From: Alcanivorax sp. S6407
Lineage (GTDB): Bacteria > Pseudomonadota > Gammaproteobacteria > Pseudomonadales > Alcanivoracaceae
Direction: 5' to 3'
NCBI RefSeq assembly: GCF_023016115.1
Contig: NZ_JALKBH010000002.1
Coordinates: 1,016,624-1,080,623, forward strand
Length of the DNA stretch: 64,000 nt
Made by a program: the position numbers and the translations under genes. The notes below the pieces were generated by a model. It saw only the letters and a program-made list of their open reading frames with translations, was not told the origin of the DNA and searched no databases. Each line of letters begins with the position of its first letter. Positions within the stretch are counted from its first letter, which is position 1. Below are positions 25,458 to 34,802 of this stretch, in pieces.

Positions 25458-26471
25458 ATGTCTGCACGCTCGATACTCGCATTGATCTACACCATCGACC
25501 TGCTCGAGAAAGAGCAGGGCATGGACTGTGCGCCAGTGCTGGCGCGCCATGGGCTGGACCGAAACAAACTGGACCCGAGCAGCGAGATTGGCCGCGACCG
25601 GGAATTGCTGATCTTTACCGAGCTGCTCCCGCAGGTGGACGATCCCCTGCTCGGCTTCAGGATGGGCAGCAGTTTTGGCTTCGCCGGCTATGGCCAGCTG
25701 GCCATGCTGTTCATGACCAGCGAGACCGCCTTCCAGGGATTTCAGTTCGGGGTGAAATACCAGGCACTGACCTATCTGTATGGAGAGCTGGCGCTGGTGC
25801 CAGGGGAAACCACCACTGCACTGGAGCTCCACCCGATCCCCCTGCCACCGGAAGTCAGCCGCACCCTGATCGACCGCGACATGGTCGGCACCTTCAAACT
25901 GATCAACGACATCCAGACCCAGCTCAACCTGAGCCTGAAACCGGTGGAGGTGTGGATGCCCTACCCTCGCCCCGCTGAAGCCCAGGTCTTCGAGGACTAT
26001 TTCGGCTGCCCCGTGCTCTATGACCAGCCCTATTGCAAGGCGCTCATCAGTAACGAAGACATGGCCATTCGCCTGCCGGGCTACAACAAGATGGCCCAGG
26101 ACATGTACCGCGACCAGTGCGACGCCATGCTGGCACGGAGAGAGGCCCCCAGCGACCACCTCGCAGACCGGGTCTGCGCCTACCTGAACCTGTTTGCCCG
26201 CACCTTTCCTTCCGCTGAACAGGTGGCCCAGGCCTTCAGCATCCCCGAGCGCAGCTTCCGCCGCCAGCTCAGCAAGGAAGGCCGCCCCTTTCAGGGCATC
26301 ATGGACAAGGTCAGGGAAGAAAAGGCCAAACGCTACCTGGCCGACTCAGACCGCAGCGTCGCGGAGATCGCTGAACTGCTCGGCTACAGCGAATCCGCCG
26401 CCTTTGTCAGGGCGTTTGAGCGCTGGACGGGGGTGACACCGGCGCGTCACCGCAAAGGAATTAATAATTAA
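25458..26471 (+). CDS. AraC-family transcriptional regulator
   Basis: A 337-residue regulator with an N-terminal Arabinose_bd-like domain (about residues 10-190) and a C-terminal AraC HTH pair (about 230-333; SVAEIAELLGYSESAAFVRA, then WTGVTPARHRK). The start ATG 25458 is more likely than TTG 25443. The 106-bp gap to the divergent monooxygenase gene makes that gene the obvious target. The last residues (INN) and the TAA stop are written by a heptamer array, as for trmL. Confidence 0.88.
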   Translation: MSARSILALIYTIDLLEKEQGMDCAPVLARHGLDRNKLDPSSEIGRDRELLIFTELLPQVDDPLLGFRMGSSFGFAGYGQLAMLFMTSETAFQGFQFGVKYQALTYLYGELALVPGETTTALELHPIPLPPEVSRTLIDRDMVGTFKLINDIQTQLNLSLKPVEVWMPYPRPAEAQVFEDYFGCPVLYDQPYCKALISNEDMAIRLPGYNKMAQDMYRDQCDAMLARREAPSDHLADRVCAYLNLFARTFPSAEQVAQAFSIPERSFRRQLSKEGRPFQGIMDKVREEKAKRYLADSDRSVAEIAELLGYSESAAFVRAFERWTGVTPARHRKGINN

Positions 26472-26620
26472 TAATGAATAGTTAATAATTACGCGGAAAA
26501 GGTTTTCTGCATTGAAACGCAAGAGGCCGCGCCCATGGTTTGGGCGCGGCCTCTTGCGTTTGAGACAATAAAACCAGCTGCTCGCGCAGCTATTAACTAT
26601 TCATTATTAATTATTCATTG
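26458..26620. repeat. Inverted pair of AT-rich 7-bp-period arrays around a hairpin, araC/hldE convergence
   Basis: Left array (26458-26492) has units ttaataa, tgaatag, ttaataa; right array (26591-26620) has tattaac, tattcat, tattaat. Both stop codons (araC 26469-26471; hldE 26611-26613) lie inside the arrays. The hairpin between them shares its 18-base arm with the trmL/secB locus. The word tgaatag is common to both loci, so they look like AT- and GC-shifted versions of one design. Confidence 0.85.
26515..26561. terminator. Bidirectional terminator hairpin between araC and hldE
   Basis: A 21-bp perfect stem (26515-26535 with 26541-26561) around tggtt. Its outer 18 bases, aaacgcaagaggccgcgc, are identical to the arm at 7619-7636. 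Confidence 0.85.
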
Positions 26621-28044
26621 TCTTTTTTGATTCGCTCCACGATCTTCGTCGTCGAAATATCATCAATAAAGTCCAACACCTTCACCTCGCCGCCATAACC
26701 CTTAACAAACTCATGGCCGACCACCTCTTCCACGCTGTAGTCGCCGCCTTTCACCAGCACATCGGGCTTGATGGCTTCCAGCAGGGGTTCCGGGGTGTCG
26801 GTATCGAAAGGCACCACCCAATCCACCGCTTCCAGGGCGGCCAGTACAGCCATGCGCCGCTCCAGCGGGTTGATCGGGCGGCCCGGCCCTTTCAGGCGGC
26901 GGATGGAATCGTCGCCGTTCACCGCCAATACCAGCCGGTCTCCCTGGCGGCGGGCGGAATCCAGATAGCCCACATGGCCAGCGTGAATAATGTCGAAGCA
27001 GCCATTGGTAAAGACAATCTTCTCACCCTGGGCACGGGCATCCTCGATGGCGATGAGCAACTGCTCCTCGGTCATCACGCCGCGTCCAAAACCGCCTTCC
27101 TGATGGACCGCACGGCGCAGTTCCGGGGCGGAGACTACTGCGGTGCCCAGCTTGCCCACCACGATACCGGCAGCAATGTTGGCCAGCGCCACCGCGTCTT
27201 CCATGGGCGCACCGGCAGCAATGGCCGTCGCCAGTACGGAGATCACCGTGTCACCGGCACCGGTCACATCAAACACTTCACGGGCACGGGCCGGCAGGTG
27301 CAGTTCCGGTTTGCCGTCACGCAACAGGGTCATGCCCTTTTCGCTTCGGGTCACCAGCAAGGCCTGCAGGTCGAAGTCACGAATCAGCTGCTGCCCCTTG
27401 TTGATCAGGTCTTGCTCATCCCTCACCGCACCCACCACGGCCTCGAACTCACTCAGATTAGGAGTCAGCAGGGTGGCACCGCGATAGCGGGCAAAATCCG
27501 ATCCCTTGGGATCCACCAACACCGGCACGCCGGCATCACGGGCCAGGGAAATCAACGTCTGGCAGTCACGCAGTGCGCCCTTGGCGTAGTCAGAGAGCAC
27601 CAGAGCACCACATTGCCCCAGCTGCTCCTTCACCTTGTCGGCAAACGGCTGCGGGTCCTGATCATGAAAGGCTTCTTCGAAATCCAGACGCAGAAGCTGC
27701 TGCTGCCGGCTGATGACCCGCAGCTTGGTGATGGTGGGCAGGCCCGGCACCTTCTGGAAGTGGCAGCCCACTTCCGCCGCCTGCAGACGCTCCTCGAGAA
27801 TACGCGCCGCCTCGTCATCACCGGTAATCCCCACCAGCTCGGCGCCAGCGCCAAGCGCCGCCATGTTCAACGCCACATTGGCCGCACCACCAGGACGATC
27901 CTCAAGATCCGTGACCCGCACCACCGGCACCGGTGCTTCCGGCGAGATCCGCCCTGTGGGTCCATGCCAGTAACGATCCAGCATCACATCGCCAGCCACC
28001 AATACACGGGCCTTGGCCAGAACCGGAATGCGCGGATTTTGCAT
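26611..28044 (-). CDS. hldE: Bifunctional heptose 7-phosphate kinase / heptose 1-phosphate adenylyltransferase
   Basis: A 477-residue enzyme, the same length as E. coli HldE. The N-terminal ribokinase-like domain (about residues 1-320) has [13 protein letters not shown] and the anion hole [12 protein letters not shown]; the C-terminal cytidylyltransferase-type domain (about 345-477) starts with [17 protein letters not shown] (HxGH). It supplies ADP-heptose for the inner core. The start is ATG 28044 with GGAGAGA upstream. The stop sits in a heptamer array. Confidence 0.97.
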   Translation of the reverse strand: MQNPRIPVLAKARVLVAGDVMLDRYWHGPTGRISPEAPVPVVRVTDLEDRPGGAANVALNMAALGAGAELVGITGDDEAARILEERLQAAEVGCHFQKVPGLPTITKLRVISRQQQLLRLDFEEAFHDQDPQPFADKVKEQLGQCGALVLSDYAKGALRDCQTLISLARDAGVPVLVDPKGSDFARYRGATLLTPNLSEFEAVVGAVRDEQDLINKGQQLIRDFDLQALLVTRSEKGMTLLRDGKPELHLPARAREVFDVTGAGDTVISVLATAIAAGAPMEDAVALANIAAGIVVGKLGTAVVSAPELRRAVHQEGGFGRGVMTEEQLLIAIEDARAQGEKIVFTNGCFDIIHAGHVGYLDSARRQGDRLVLAVNGDDSIRRLKGPGRPINPLERRMAVLAALEAVDWVVPFDTDTPEPLLEAIKPDVLVKGGDYSVEEVVGHEFVKGYGGEVKVLDFIDDISTTKIVERIKKDNE

Positions 28045-28237
28045 ATTCTCTCCAAAACACAACAGTGCCAAATTTCGGCGAAGTGTAGCATAGGCAAACG
28101 AACAGGGACCCGGTCATCCTTTCCGGTAGTGGATGCGAACAGACGCGAACAGTACACTTTGCCGCTGCTGTCACTCACAGCACCCGTCGTTAAGGGTATG
28201 ATGCCTTTCAGGAACATTCAGGAGACACAGGAACCCC

Positions 28238-29404
28238 ATGCCACCTCTTCCTCCCAACATCATGCAAGGACGCTGGCTTCGTTGGTGGTTGACCCTCTCT
28301 TTCGCGGTCATGTTCACCAGCACCTTCCTGTTCCACTCCCGCATCGGGCTACTGAACGTGCTGGATGTGCTTTTCTTCCTGCCCTCCCTGACCCTGCTGA
28401 CCCGAGCCATGGTCAGTGGCGACCATCGCCTGCTGACGTCGCCACTGCTGGTACCGTTTTATCTATTGCTCGGCTGGGCGCTTTTGAGCATGGCCTGGGC
28501 GGAAGAACCCAATACCTCACGTACCGTACGCGGCGTGGTGCAAATACTGGTGATGGTCGGGATCTTCCGCTGGCTGCATCTGTATTTCCGAAACACTTTC
28601 CGTGAAGCGCTGGCCAATGGCGCACTCTGCGCCATGGTGGTGGCAGCCATGGTCACCGTCAGCTACTACACCACTCAGCCACTCAACAGTCCGCTGTTCA
28701 GTGAGCCCGCCAACCTGATTTTCCGCCTGCCCTCACTGGACCCCTCGCTGGCACTGATGGCCATGGTGACACCCACCTTCATCCTGCTGGCACAAGGCAT
28801 GGCAGAAGGGGCTGGAGGCAAGGGCGGCCGGCGGCTTGCCGGTGCCGCCATGGGGATTGTCTTTATTGGGCTGGTCTCACTGCCGCTGGGCCTGATGAGC
28901 CTGATGCTGGCCATCGCCTGGCTGGTCAGTCGCACCTCACGCCCCTGGCTCGCCGCAGTGCCGGTCATCGCGGCACTGTATCTGATGGTACAAGGCGGAA
29001 CCGATGTGACCATGGATCGCTACTTCCTGCATCCGCTGATTGGCAACGGCCTGAATCAGGAAAGCCTTAACGGCATACTTGGCCGTGATGGCGACAAGCT
29101 GATTGAGCTGGCCCACCCGCGTAACCTGTTCCTGTTGCTGGTGCACAGTCTCGGTCTGGTGGGTCTGGTTCTATTCATCGCCAGCTGGGGCAGTCCGCTG
29201 GCAGCCCTGCTGCAACGGGAAGATTTTCAGGCTGCCCGCGGCGCCTACACTATCGCTATCATTCCCGGCCTGTGCATGGCATTTGCTACCGGCACCTACC
29301 TGCTGGTGCCCTTCCATGCCAGCTGGATGAGTCTGTGGCTGCCACTGGCATTGCTGATGGCGCGCCTGTGCGAGCGCCCCTCCGCCCAACCCGAGCTACG
29401 CTAG
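28238..29404 (+). CDS. O-antigen ligase-like polytopic membrane protein
   Basis: A 388-residue protein with about ten hydrophobic segments and the large loop before the last helices, ending in a Wzy/WaaL-type region (ELAHPRNLFLLLVHSLGLVG near residues 288-307). WaaL transfers undecaprenyl-linked O-chains to lipid A-core in the periplasm; the family shows little sequence identity, so WaaL is inferred from topology plus position among core-LPS genes. It is followed at 15 bp by an LpxL-like acyltransferase. The 193-bp gap to hldE is a divergent promoter region. Confidence 0.7.
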   Translation: MPPLPPNIMQGRWLRWWLTLSFAVMFTSTFLFHSRIGLLNVLDVLFFLPSLTLLTRAMVSGDHRLLTSPLLVPFYLLLGWALLSMAWAEEPNTSRTVRGVVQILVMVGIFRWLHLYFRNTFREALANGALCAMVVAAMVTVSYYTTQPLNSPLFSEPANLIFRLPSLDPSLALMAMVTPTFILLAQGMAEGAGGKGGRRLAGAAMGIVFIGLVSLPLGLMSLMLAIAWLVSRTSRPWLAAVPVIAALYLMVQGGTDVTMDRYFLHPLIGNGLNQESLNGILGRDGDKLIELAHPRNLFLLLVHSLGLVGLVLFIASWGSPLAALLQREDFQAARGAYTIAIIPGLCMAFATGTYLLVPFHASWMSLWLPLALLMARLCERPSAQPELR

Positions 29405-29419
29405 GCGAATATCGAAGCC

Positions 29420-30343
29420 ATGGGAAAACGCAAACAACGCCCCACCCGACTCAGTGACCCACGCCTGATTCCTTCCTGGATTGGGGTAGGGCTGTACTGG
29501 CTGATTGGCCAACTCCCCTGGAACCTGCTGCTGACGGCAGGGCGGGGCCTCGGCCATCTGGCCTGGCACCTGGCGAAAAGCCGCCGTCATGTGGCCACCA
29601 CCAATATTCGCCTGTGCTTTCCTGAACTCTCCGAACAGGAACAGATCGAGCTCGCCCATCGCTGTGTGATCAGCACCGGCGAAGCGATTCTGGAAATGGC
29701 CGGCAGCTACAACAACCACCGCATCGATCTGTCAAAGCGCGTGACCATCAAGGGCATGGAGCACATCGAGAAAGCCCGGGCAGAAGGCAAGGGAGTGATG
29801 ATGCTCGGCATGCACTTCAACAGCCTGGATGTGGGCTCACGCATGCTCGGCCAGGTGCTGGAGATTCATGCGGTATATCGCCCCAACGACAACCCGGTCA
29901 TCGACAGGCTGATTGATAACGGCCGCCGTCACTACGTGAACAGCACCATCGACCGGACGGACATGCGCAAGATGGTGCGAATGCTGCGGCAAGGAAAGAT
30001 CATCTGGTATGCACCCGATCAGGACTACGGCATCCAGCACGCGGTGTTCGTACCCTTCTTCGGCATTCCTGCTGCCACCATCACGGCCACCTCACGGCTT
30101 GCGCGCATGGGCAAGGCAGCAGTCATCCCCTGTGCCCACTACCGTTTGCCTGGGGGCCGCTACGAGATCGAGTTTGGTCCGGCGCTGGAGGATTTTCCCG
30201 GTGACGATGAAGAGCAGGACACCGCCCGTATCAACCAGACCATCGAACACTATGTGCGCAAGTGCCCGGAGCAGTACCTGTGGGTGCACAAGCGCTTCAA
30301 GCATCAGCCCGCAGGCCAGCCCTCGCTGTACAAGAAATCATAG
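29420..30343 (+). CDS. LpxL/HtrB-family lipid A acyltransferase
   Basis: A 307-residue inner-membrane acyltransferase. One N-terminal hydrophobic segment (about residues 18-40) precedes the acyltransferase fold with the HxxxxD motif HFNSLD near 132-137 and RPNDNPVIDRLI near 153-164. It adds a secondary acyl chain to Kdo2-lipid IVA; which one cannot be told. Its last codon region overlaps by 6 bp the 3' end of the convergent glycosyltransferase gene. Confidence 0.88.
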   Translation: MGKRKQRPTRLSDPRLIPSWIGVGLYWLIGQLPWNLLLTAGRGLGHLAWHLAKSRRHVATTNIRLCFPELSEQEQIELAHRCVISTGEAILEMAGSYNNHRIDLSKRVTIKGMEHIEKARAEGKGVMMLGMHFNSLDVGSRMLGQVLEIHAVYRPNDNPVIDRLIDNGRRHYVNSTIDRTDMRKMVRMLRQGKIIWYAPDQDYGIQHAVFVPFFGIPAATITATSRLARMGKAAVIPCAHYRLPGGRYEIEFGPALEDFPGDDEEQDTARINQTIEHYVRKCPEQYLWVHKRFKHQPAGQPSLYKKS

Positions 30344-31753
30344 TGCCGACATCACCAGCACCACATCATCGCTGCCGGTATCAAACAACTTCACCTGCTG
30401 CAGTGATGACTGGTGCGCCTCGACCACCGCGGCAACTTCGCTGCGGTCCAGCAGCCAGACAAACAGCTCTCCGGACTGTGCTGGTTCTGGCTCCTTCATT
30501 GGCGTCATGAAATAGGTGCCACCAGCATAAAAACTGACCCGGGGATCATTGAAATAGACCACCGGCTGCGCCTGATCCGTCAGCCAGTCCCCGGCCTTGA
30601 CCAGGAACATCTTTTCCCTTGCCGAAGAACTGTAGGCACCGGACAACGCCATCACGGCCAGAATGAACACCGCAAAGGCTCGCCAGCGCGGTGACCACCG
30701 TCCATACGCCTGCACAAAGCGTGCAAACAGCCAGGGCAGTAGCACCAGCCCAAGCAGCACCACATAACGGGAAGAAAGCAGGAAGTAGGCAGTCAGGAAG
30801 ACTGACAACACCACAAACCAGACCACAAAGACGGTGCTGTAAATCCGTTTCTCACTGTCAGAAACGGCAGCGCCCCTGGTAAAAAATACCAAGGCATAAG
30901 GCCCCAGAACGCCCAGTAACTGGGCCGGAATAATACTGAGCAACCCGACCAGCAGGACCAGGCCCGCATACTCCTGCGAATAAGGGTGAATGAACTGCGC
31001 GGCAAACTCATTGGCGATCGTCATGAATGTCTCATAACGCGTCACCACATTCAGGGCATCCACATACAACTGAACCCGTTCGCCGAAATCGCCCTGGAAA
31101 ACAACCCACAGCCCCACGAGAGCCGCGAAGGTTAGCGCGCCCCCCAGTAACAGATATTTTCGCCGCCCCGTCTTCAGTCCCCACGCCAGACCCAGCGCCA
31201 TGGCAAGACCTGCCACTTCCAATCGGCACAGCATCCCCAGCAACAGCAAGACCACGCCGACCAAGACATACCGCCAGCACCCGCTCGCTTCAAACCGGAA
31301 CAGGGTCCAGATCGCACTCAGCGAGAAAAACCAGGCGGGCCAGTCACGCAGTATCTGCGAGCGGCTCTCGTTAAAACCGGGGAAGGCAAGCGCCACCAGC
31401 ACCGCCAGAAACATGAACCGGGCCGGGGTATGCCAGGCCAGCAGCACCGCCAGCACGGCACTGGCAGCGGCGGTAAACAGGGAAACCACCATCATACTGG
31501 TGGTCACATCGCCGAAAGGACTGACCTTGATGGCTCCAGCCAGAAAGAAAGAAAAGAACGGCCAGTTAAAACGCTCCCCGGTTCCGCCATGGCCGGCAAT
31601 GTTTCTGGCCATGTCCACGTAAAGCATGCCGTCACGATTGATCACCGGATCACTGAAAAAGGCCAGAAAGGACAGCACCAGACTGCCCACAAAAGCCAAC
31701 AGCCCAGCCTTCTGCCGCACATTCAGGCCATCCCAGTAATCCACTGCCGTCAC
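30338..31753 (-). CDS. GT-C (ArnT/PMT-like) membrane glycosyltransferase
   Basis: A 471-residue protein with about eleven membrane helices. The first periplasmic loop carries SDPVINRDGMLYVDMARNI near residues 34-52, the acidic motif used as catalytic base in GT39-type enzymes. Such proteins move a sugar from a polyprenyl-phosphate carrier onto lipid A, core or other envelope targets. Start is GTG 31753 in a GTGA overlap with the kinase gene, last of the waa operon. Confidence 0.7.
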   Translation of the reverse strand: MTAVDYWDGLNVRQKAGLLAFVGSLVLSFLAFFSDPVINRDGMLYVDMARNIAGHGGTGERFNWPFFSFFLAGAIKVSPFGDVTTSMMVVSLFTAAASAVLAVLLAWHTPARFMFLAVLVALAFPGFNESRSQILRDWPAWFFSLSAIWTLFRFEASGCWRYVLVGVVLLLLGMLCRLEVAGLAMALGLAWGLKTGRRKYLLLGGALTFAALVGLWVVFQGDFGERVQLYVDALNVVTRYETFMTIANEFAAQFIHPYSQEYAGLVLLVGLLSIIPAQLLGVLGPYALVFFTRGAAVSDSEKRIYSTVFVVWFVVLSVFLTAYFLLSSRYVVLLGLVLLPWLFARFVQAYGRWSPRWRAFAVFILAVMALSGAYSSSAREKMFLVKAGDWLTDQAQPVVYFNDPRVSFYAGGTYFMTPMKEPEPAQSGELFVWLLDRSEVAAVVEAHQSSLQQVKLFDTGSDDVVLVMSAL

Positions 31754-33054
31754 TTGAATTGCTCCCAGTTCTTCTCGAATCGTTGCACTTCCCGCTGATG
31801 CCAGGCATCCGCTCGCCGGTTCAGCGAGGTAAAGTTGGCTGCATCCAGGTCGATAAAGGTAATAGCGTTCTGTTCATTCACCAGGATGTTCTGTGCCTTC
31901 AGGTCTCCGTGGCGCAAACCCGCCCAGTGAAAGTGCCGCAGCCACTGGCGTACCGTGTCGGCACACTCTTTGGCCCGCTCACGGTCGCTTTCCATCAGCA
32001 CACTAAGCTGCTGGCCGTCACAACGAGGAAAAATGATGATGCTCTGCCCCGCCCGCTCTCCGGCCACGAACTCCACCAGCAGTGCAGGCCTTGGGGTGGG
32101 AATGCCGAGCAGGTCCCAGCTGTGCCCCCGCTTCCAGCTAATCATCCCGTGGGACTGCAACAGTTTCTGCCGTACTCGCCCCTTCAGCCCCATGGAATGG
32201 TAGTGCTTGATAATCCAGTGCTCATTGCCATGCACCCGGACCCGACTACCCTCCTTGAGTACCGGCACCCGGTCCAGGGCAGTACACAGCCCCAGCAATT
32301 CCTCCTGCCGCTGTGAACGATCCCGGTATACCTTGCGATCACGCTCTTCCGTCACCTCGATGGCGGTGCAGGTTCGCGCCCACTTCTTGTCCGCCTGGCG
32401 AATCCTGCGCTGCAAACGGCCACGGCACTGCGCTTCAAATCCCCCGGCCTGCAGCCCCCACTGTGCCATTCTGGCCACAACCAACGCCATCAGACGCTGC
32501 TGATGTTGCAGGGTGGTCTGCACCACAAACAGGGCGAGGTTGTCCTTCAAGGCCCGCAGATTTCCTTCTGCCACAGGCTTCATGGCCCCGGCATCAATGC
32601 AGCACAGGCCATCCTTTTCAGCGAAGAAATTTCCGAAATGCAGATCCGTTTGCAGCCAGCCGGCCTGAAACAATGACCACACCATGTCCAGCACCTGTTC
32701 GGCGCGGCTTTCACTGAACCCCGCTTGCAAGGTGATACCGAGATCCTCTCCCGGCACCTTCTCCAGCAACAGGATAGAGCCATCCTCGTGAGGCTCCACC
32801 GCCTTCACCGCCGGTACCCGAATCCCCTTGCTGGCCAACTGCCCAAGCACAGCGGCCTCATGGCCGGCGGCACACTGATCCAGAAAAAACAGCTTGGCCA
32901 CCACAGGCTGCCCCTGCCACTCTCCTGCGGCCACCATGCGCTTGCCGGGAATCAGCCGCAGCACTTTTTGCGCATGGAAATCATGGCCGGCAATCGCCAG
33001 GGAGAAACCCTCCATGGCGTCAAGATTGCGGGCCTGCAGCGTAGACCAGCTCAT
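31750..33054 (-). CDS. Tandem double LPS-core kinase (two Kdo/WaaP-like domains)
   Basis: A 434-residue protein with two kinase domains in one chain. Domain 1 (about residues 25-190) has VVAKLFF (ATP lysine), QTDLHFGNFF (catalytic loop) and CIDAGAM (DFG position). Domain 2 (about 250-425) has WIIKHYH, LRHGDLKAQNILV and FIDLDAANF. The second set is complete; the first has a GNF loop and an altered metal site (DAG), so it could be active or regulatory. Such kinases phosphorylate Kdo or heptose. ATGA/GTGA overlaps with both neighbours show tight coupling. Pseudomonas core clusters also carry extra kinases of this sort. Confidence 0.75.
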   Translation of the reverse strand: MSWSTLQARNLDAMEGFSLAIAGHDFHAQKVLRLIPGKRMVAAGEWQGQPVVAKLFFLDQCAAGHEAAVLGQLASKGIRVPAVKAVEPHEDGSILLLEKVPGEDLGITLQAGFSESRAEQVLDMVWSLFQAGWLQTDLHFGNFFAEKDGLCCIDAGAMKPVAEGNLRALKDNLALFVVQTTLQHQQRLMALVVARMAQWGLQAGGFEAQCRGRLQRRIRQADKKWARTCTAIEVTEERDRKVYRDRSQRQEELLGLCTALDRVPVLKEGSRVRVHGNEHWIIKHYHSMGLKGRVRQKLLQSHGMISWKRGHSWDLLGIPTPRPALLVEFVAGERAGQSIIIFPRCDGQQLSVLMESDRERAKECADTVRQWLRHFHWAGLRHGDLKAQNILVNEQNAITFIDLDAANFTSLNRRADAWHQREVQRFEKNWEQFK

Positions 33055-33947
33055 GACGCGAACAGGCTCCGGACAAAGCGGCGCAGATAACGAGGCTTGA
33101 GAGCCTCGACCGGGGCGGTACGAAGTAATTGCAGGTAGAGCCCGCGCACTTCCCGTGCCCGATCCGCCCTGTCACAGATCTTCAGCAGAGACAACAGCCG
33201 GCGGGTGCGATATGCCTTACGCAGGGACTGCGCCCACTCCGGCAACCCATTGTCATCGAAGATGTGGGCTTCCAGTGCCGGCCCTACTTTCAATGCAGCA
33301 TCCACATCATGACGCATACTGTCATCATGCTTGTTGATGGCCGCCACCGGTGTGGCAAACGACGCCACATCAAAGTTGGCGAGGATATGGGAGAACACCG
33401 GCACATCCTCGGTGTGGCGCAGGTTAGGGTCATAACCAACATTGGCAAACAGGGACTTGTGCATGGCGCAAGCGCCATTGGAAATACTCAATTTCTTTTC
33501 CAGATAGTTTGCCAGGTTGTCACGGTGGCTGGCGCTGACCTCGATAGGCGCAATCGCCGTTTTCCGATCGCCCTTGCAGGAGTAGTGGCCACCAATCAGC
33601 AAACGCGCCCGGGGATGTTCGCTGGCACAACGGCGATAGGCTTCCAGCGCCCCCGGGCACATCTCGTCATCCGCATCCAGAAACACCAGCCACTCAAAAA
33701 GACCTTCCTTGATACCCCGATTGCGCACTGCAGACAGCCCCTGATTGGGCTGGGAAATATAACGAAGACGGGCGTCACCTTCGGCCAGCAACGCGGTCAT
33801 CACCTCATCGGTGTTGTCGCTGGAACCATCGTTGATGACCAGCACTTCAAAGTCATCACCCGGCTCGCTGAGCACCGAGCGCACCGCCGTTACCAGACAA
33901 TGCGCGTAGTTATAGGCAGGAATGACAACCGACAACCCCATGCTCAT
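33051..33947 (-). CDS. Family 2 glycosyltransferase, core LPS
   Basis: A 298-residue GT-A enzyme. It starts LSVVIPAYNYAHCLVTAV, with the nucleotide-binding INDGSSDNTDE near residues 38-48 and the metal-binding DAD in FLDADDEMCPGA near 90-101. It transfers a nucleotide-sugar residue, most likely to the growing core. The start is ATG 33947, overlapping the waaP stop as ATGA. Between waaP and the double kinase in one operon. Confidence 0.88.
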   Translation of the reverse strand: MSMGLSVVIPAYNYAHCLVTAVRSVLSEPGDDFEVLVINDGSSDNTDEVMTALLAEGDARLRYISQPNQGLSAVRNRGIKEGLFEWLVFLDADDEMCPGALEAYRRCASEHPRARLLIGGHYSCKGDRKTAIAPIEVSASHRDNLANYLEKKLSISNGACAMHKSLFANVGYDPNLRHTEDVPVFSHILANFDVASFATPVAAINKHDDSMRHDVDAALKVGPALEAHIFDDNGLPEWAQSLRKAYRTRRLLSLLKICDRADRAREVRGLYLQLLRTAPVEALKPRYLRRFVRSLFAS

Positions 33948-34792
33948 ATGTTCTTCCCCGGGTGGTCGCAATACTGCAGTGGAAACGCCGGCTCGATTTC
34001 ATAATAACGCCGGTAAATCTTTTCCCCTTCCTTGCGGCTGGCGCGGAGCAGCCTGGCATGAGACTGAAGCAACGTCCGCAGATCTTCGCCAAAATAGGTT
34101 TTCAGAAAACGAAAAACGTCGCCTCGGGACAGACCATAACGGGCACTGGAGAAGTACAGCCCGCCCAGATCCTTGACCTGCCAACGCCAGGGCACTCGCG
34201 CCCGGACCTGGGACCGGTGCAGATCAATCAGATACAACGGAGCCTGTGCATCCTGCTCCCTTACGGCCTGCTCCGGGATCAGGAAATGGGCGATGTAGAA
34301 ATCACGGTGATTGATGCCCGCCCGATGCATGGTCCCGGCCATATGCGCCACCCGCTCGATCAGCTGCCGCTTGAATAACACCGGCACCTTACCCGCCTCC
34401 AGCCAGGCCTCACCGACCTCTTCCAGGCTCAGGGTATTGGCAAGATCTTCGGTGACAATAAACGATTCCTGCCGGGCCGGATTCAGGCCCCGGGCGCCAT
34501 AGCCCACCACCGTCATGGTATCCAGTCCGGCGGCGCGCACCGCGTCCACCGCCTGCACTTCCTGCATGGCACCAATCACCGGCAGCTTGGCCTGGGTCAG
34601 ATTCTTGATGATTTCACGCCAGCCGATGCCGGCATGGTACTTGAGGAAATAACTGCGACTGCCCGCCTGAAAGCGCAGGGTACGGCGACCCTCGCGCTCA
34701 CGGAAGATGTCCCCCTGCTGGCGCGATGCCTGCTCAAACGGGTCCTTGCCCTGCCAGGCAGCGGCCAGATCATCGCGAAGAAACAGTTGCAT
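33944..34792 (-). CDS. waaP: LPS core heptose(I) kinase WaaP/RfaP
   Basis: A 282-residue kinase phosphorylating heptose I of the inner core. Family motifs include YFLKYHAGIGWREIIKNL near residues 48-65 (ATP lysine), INHRDFYIAHFL near 158-169 (catalytic loop) and LIDLHRSQVR near 187-196. In Pseudomonas WaaP is essential for core phosphorylation and outer-membrane integrity. It follows waaG by 10 bp. Confidence 0.95.
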   Translation of the reverse strand: MQLFLRDDLAAAWQGKDPFEQASRQQGDIFREREGRRTLRFQAGSRSYFLKYHAGIGWREIIKNLTQAKLPVIGAMQEVQAVDAVRAAGLDTMTVVGYGARGLNPARQESFIVTEDLANTLSLEEVGEAWLEAGKVPVLFKRQLIERVAHMAGTMHRAGINHRDFYIAHFLIPEQAVREQDAQAPLYLIDLHRSQVRARVPWRWQVKDLGGLYFSSARYGLSRGDVFRFLKTYFGEDLRTLLQSHARLLRASRKEGEKIYRRYYEIEPAFPLQYCDHPGKNI

Positions 34793-34802
34793 GGAGGCCC
34801 CT

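Noticed and set aside
28045..28237. Well-defined promoters between hldE and the waaL-like gene
   Set aside because: A TATGAT at 28197-28202 is possible but no matching -35 was found; not listed as a feature.
26713..28605. 630-codon plus-strand frame across hldE and the waaL-like start
   Set aside because: Antisense to certain hldE and overlapping a second gene; Gln/His-rich shadow.
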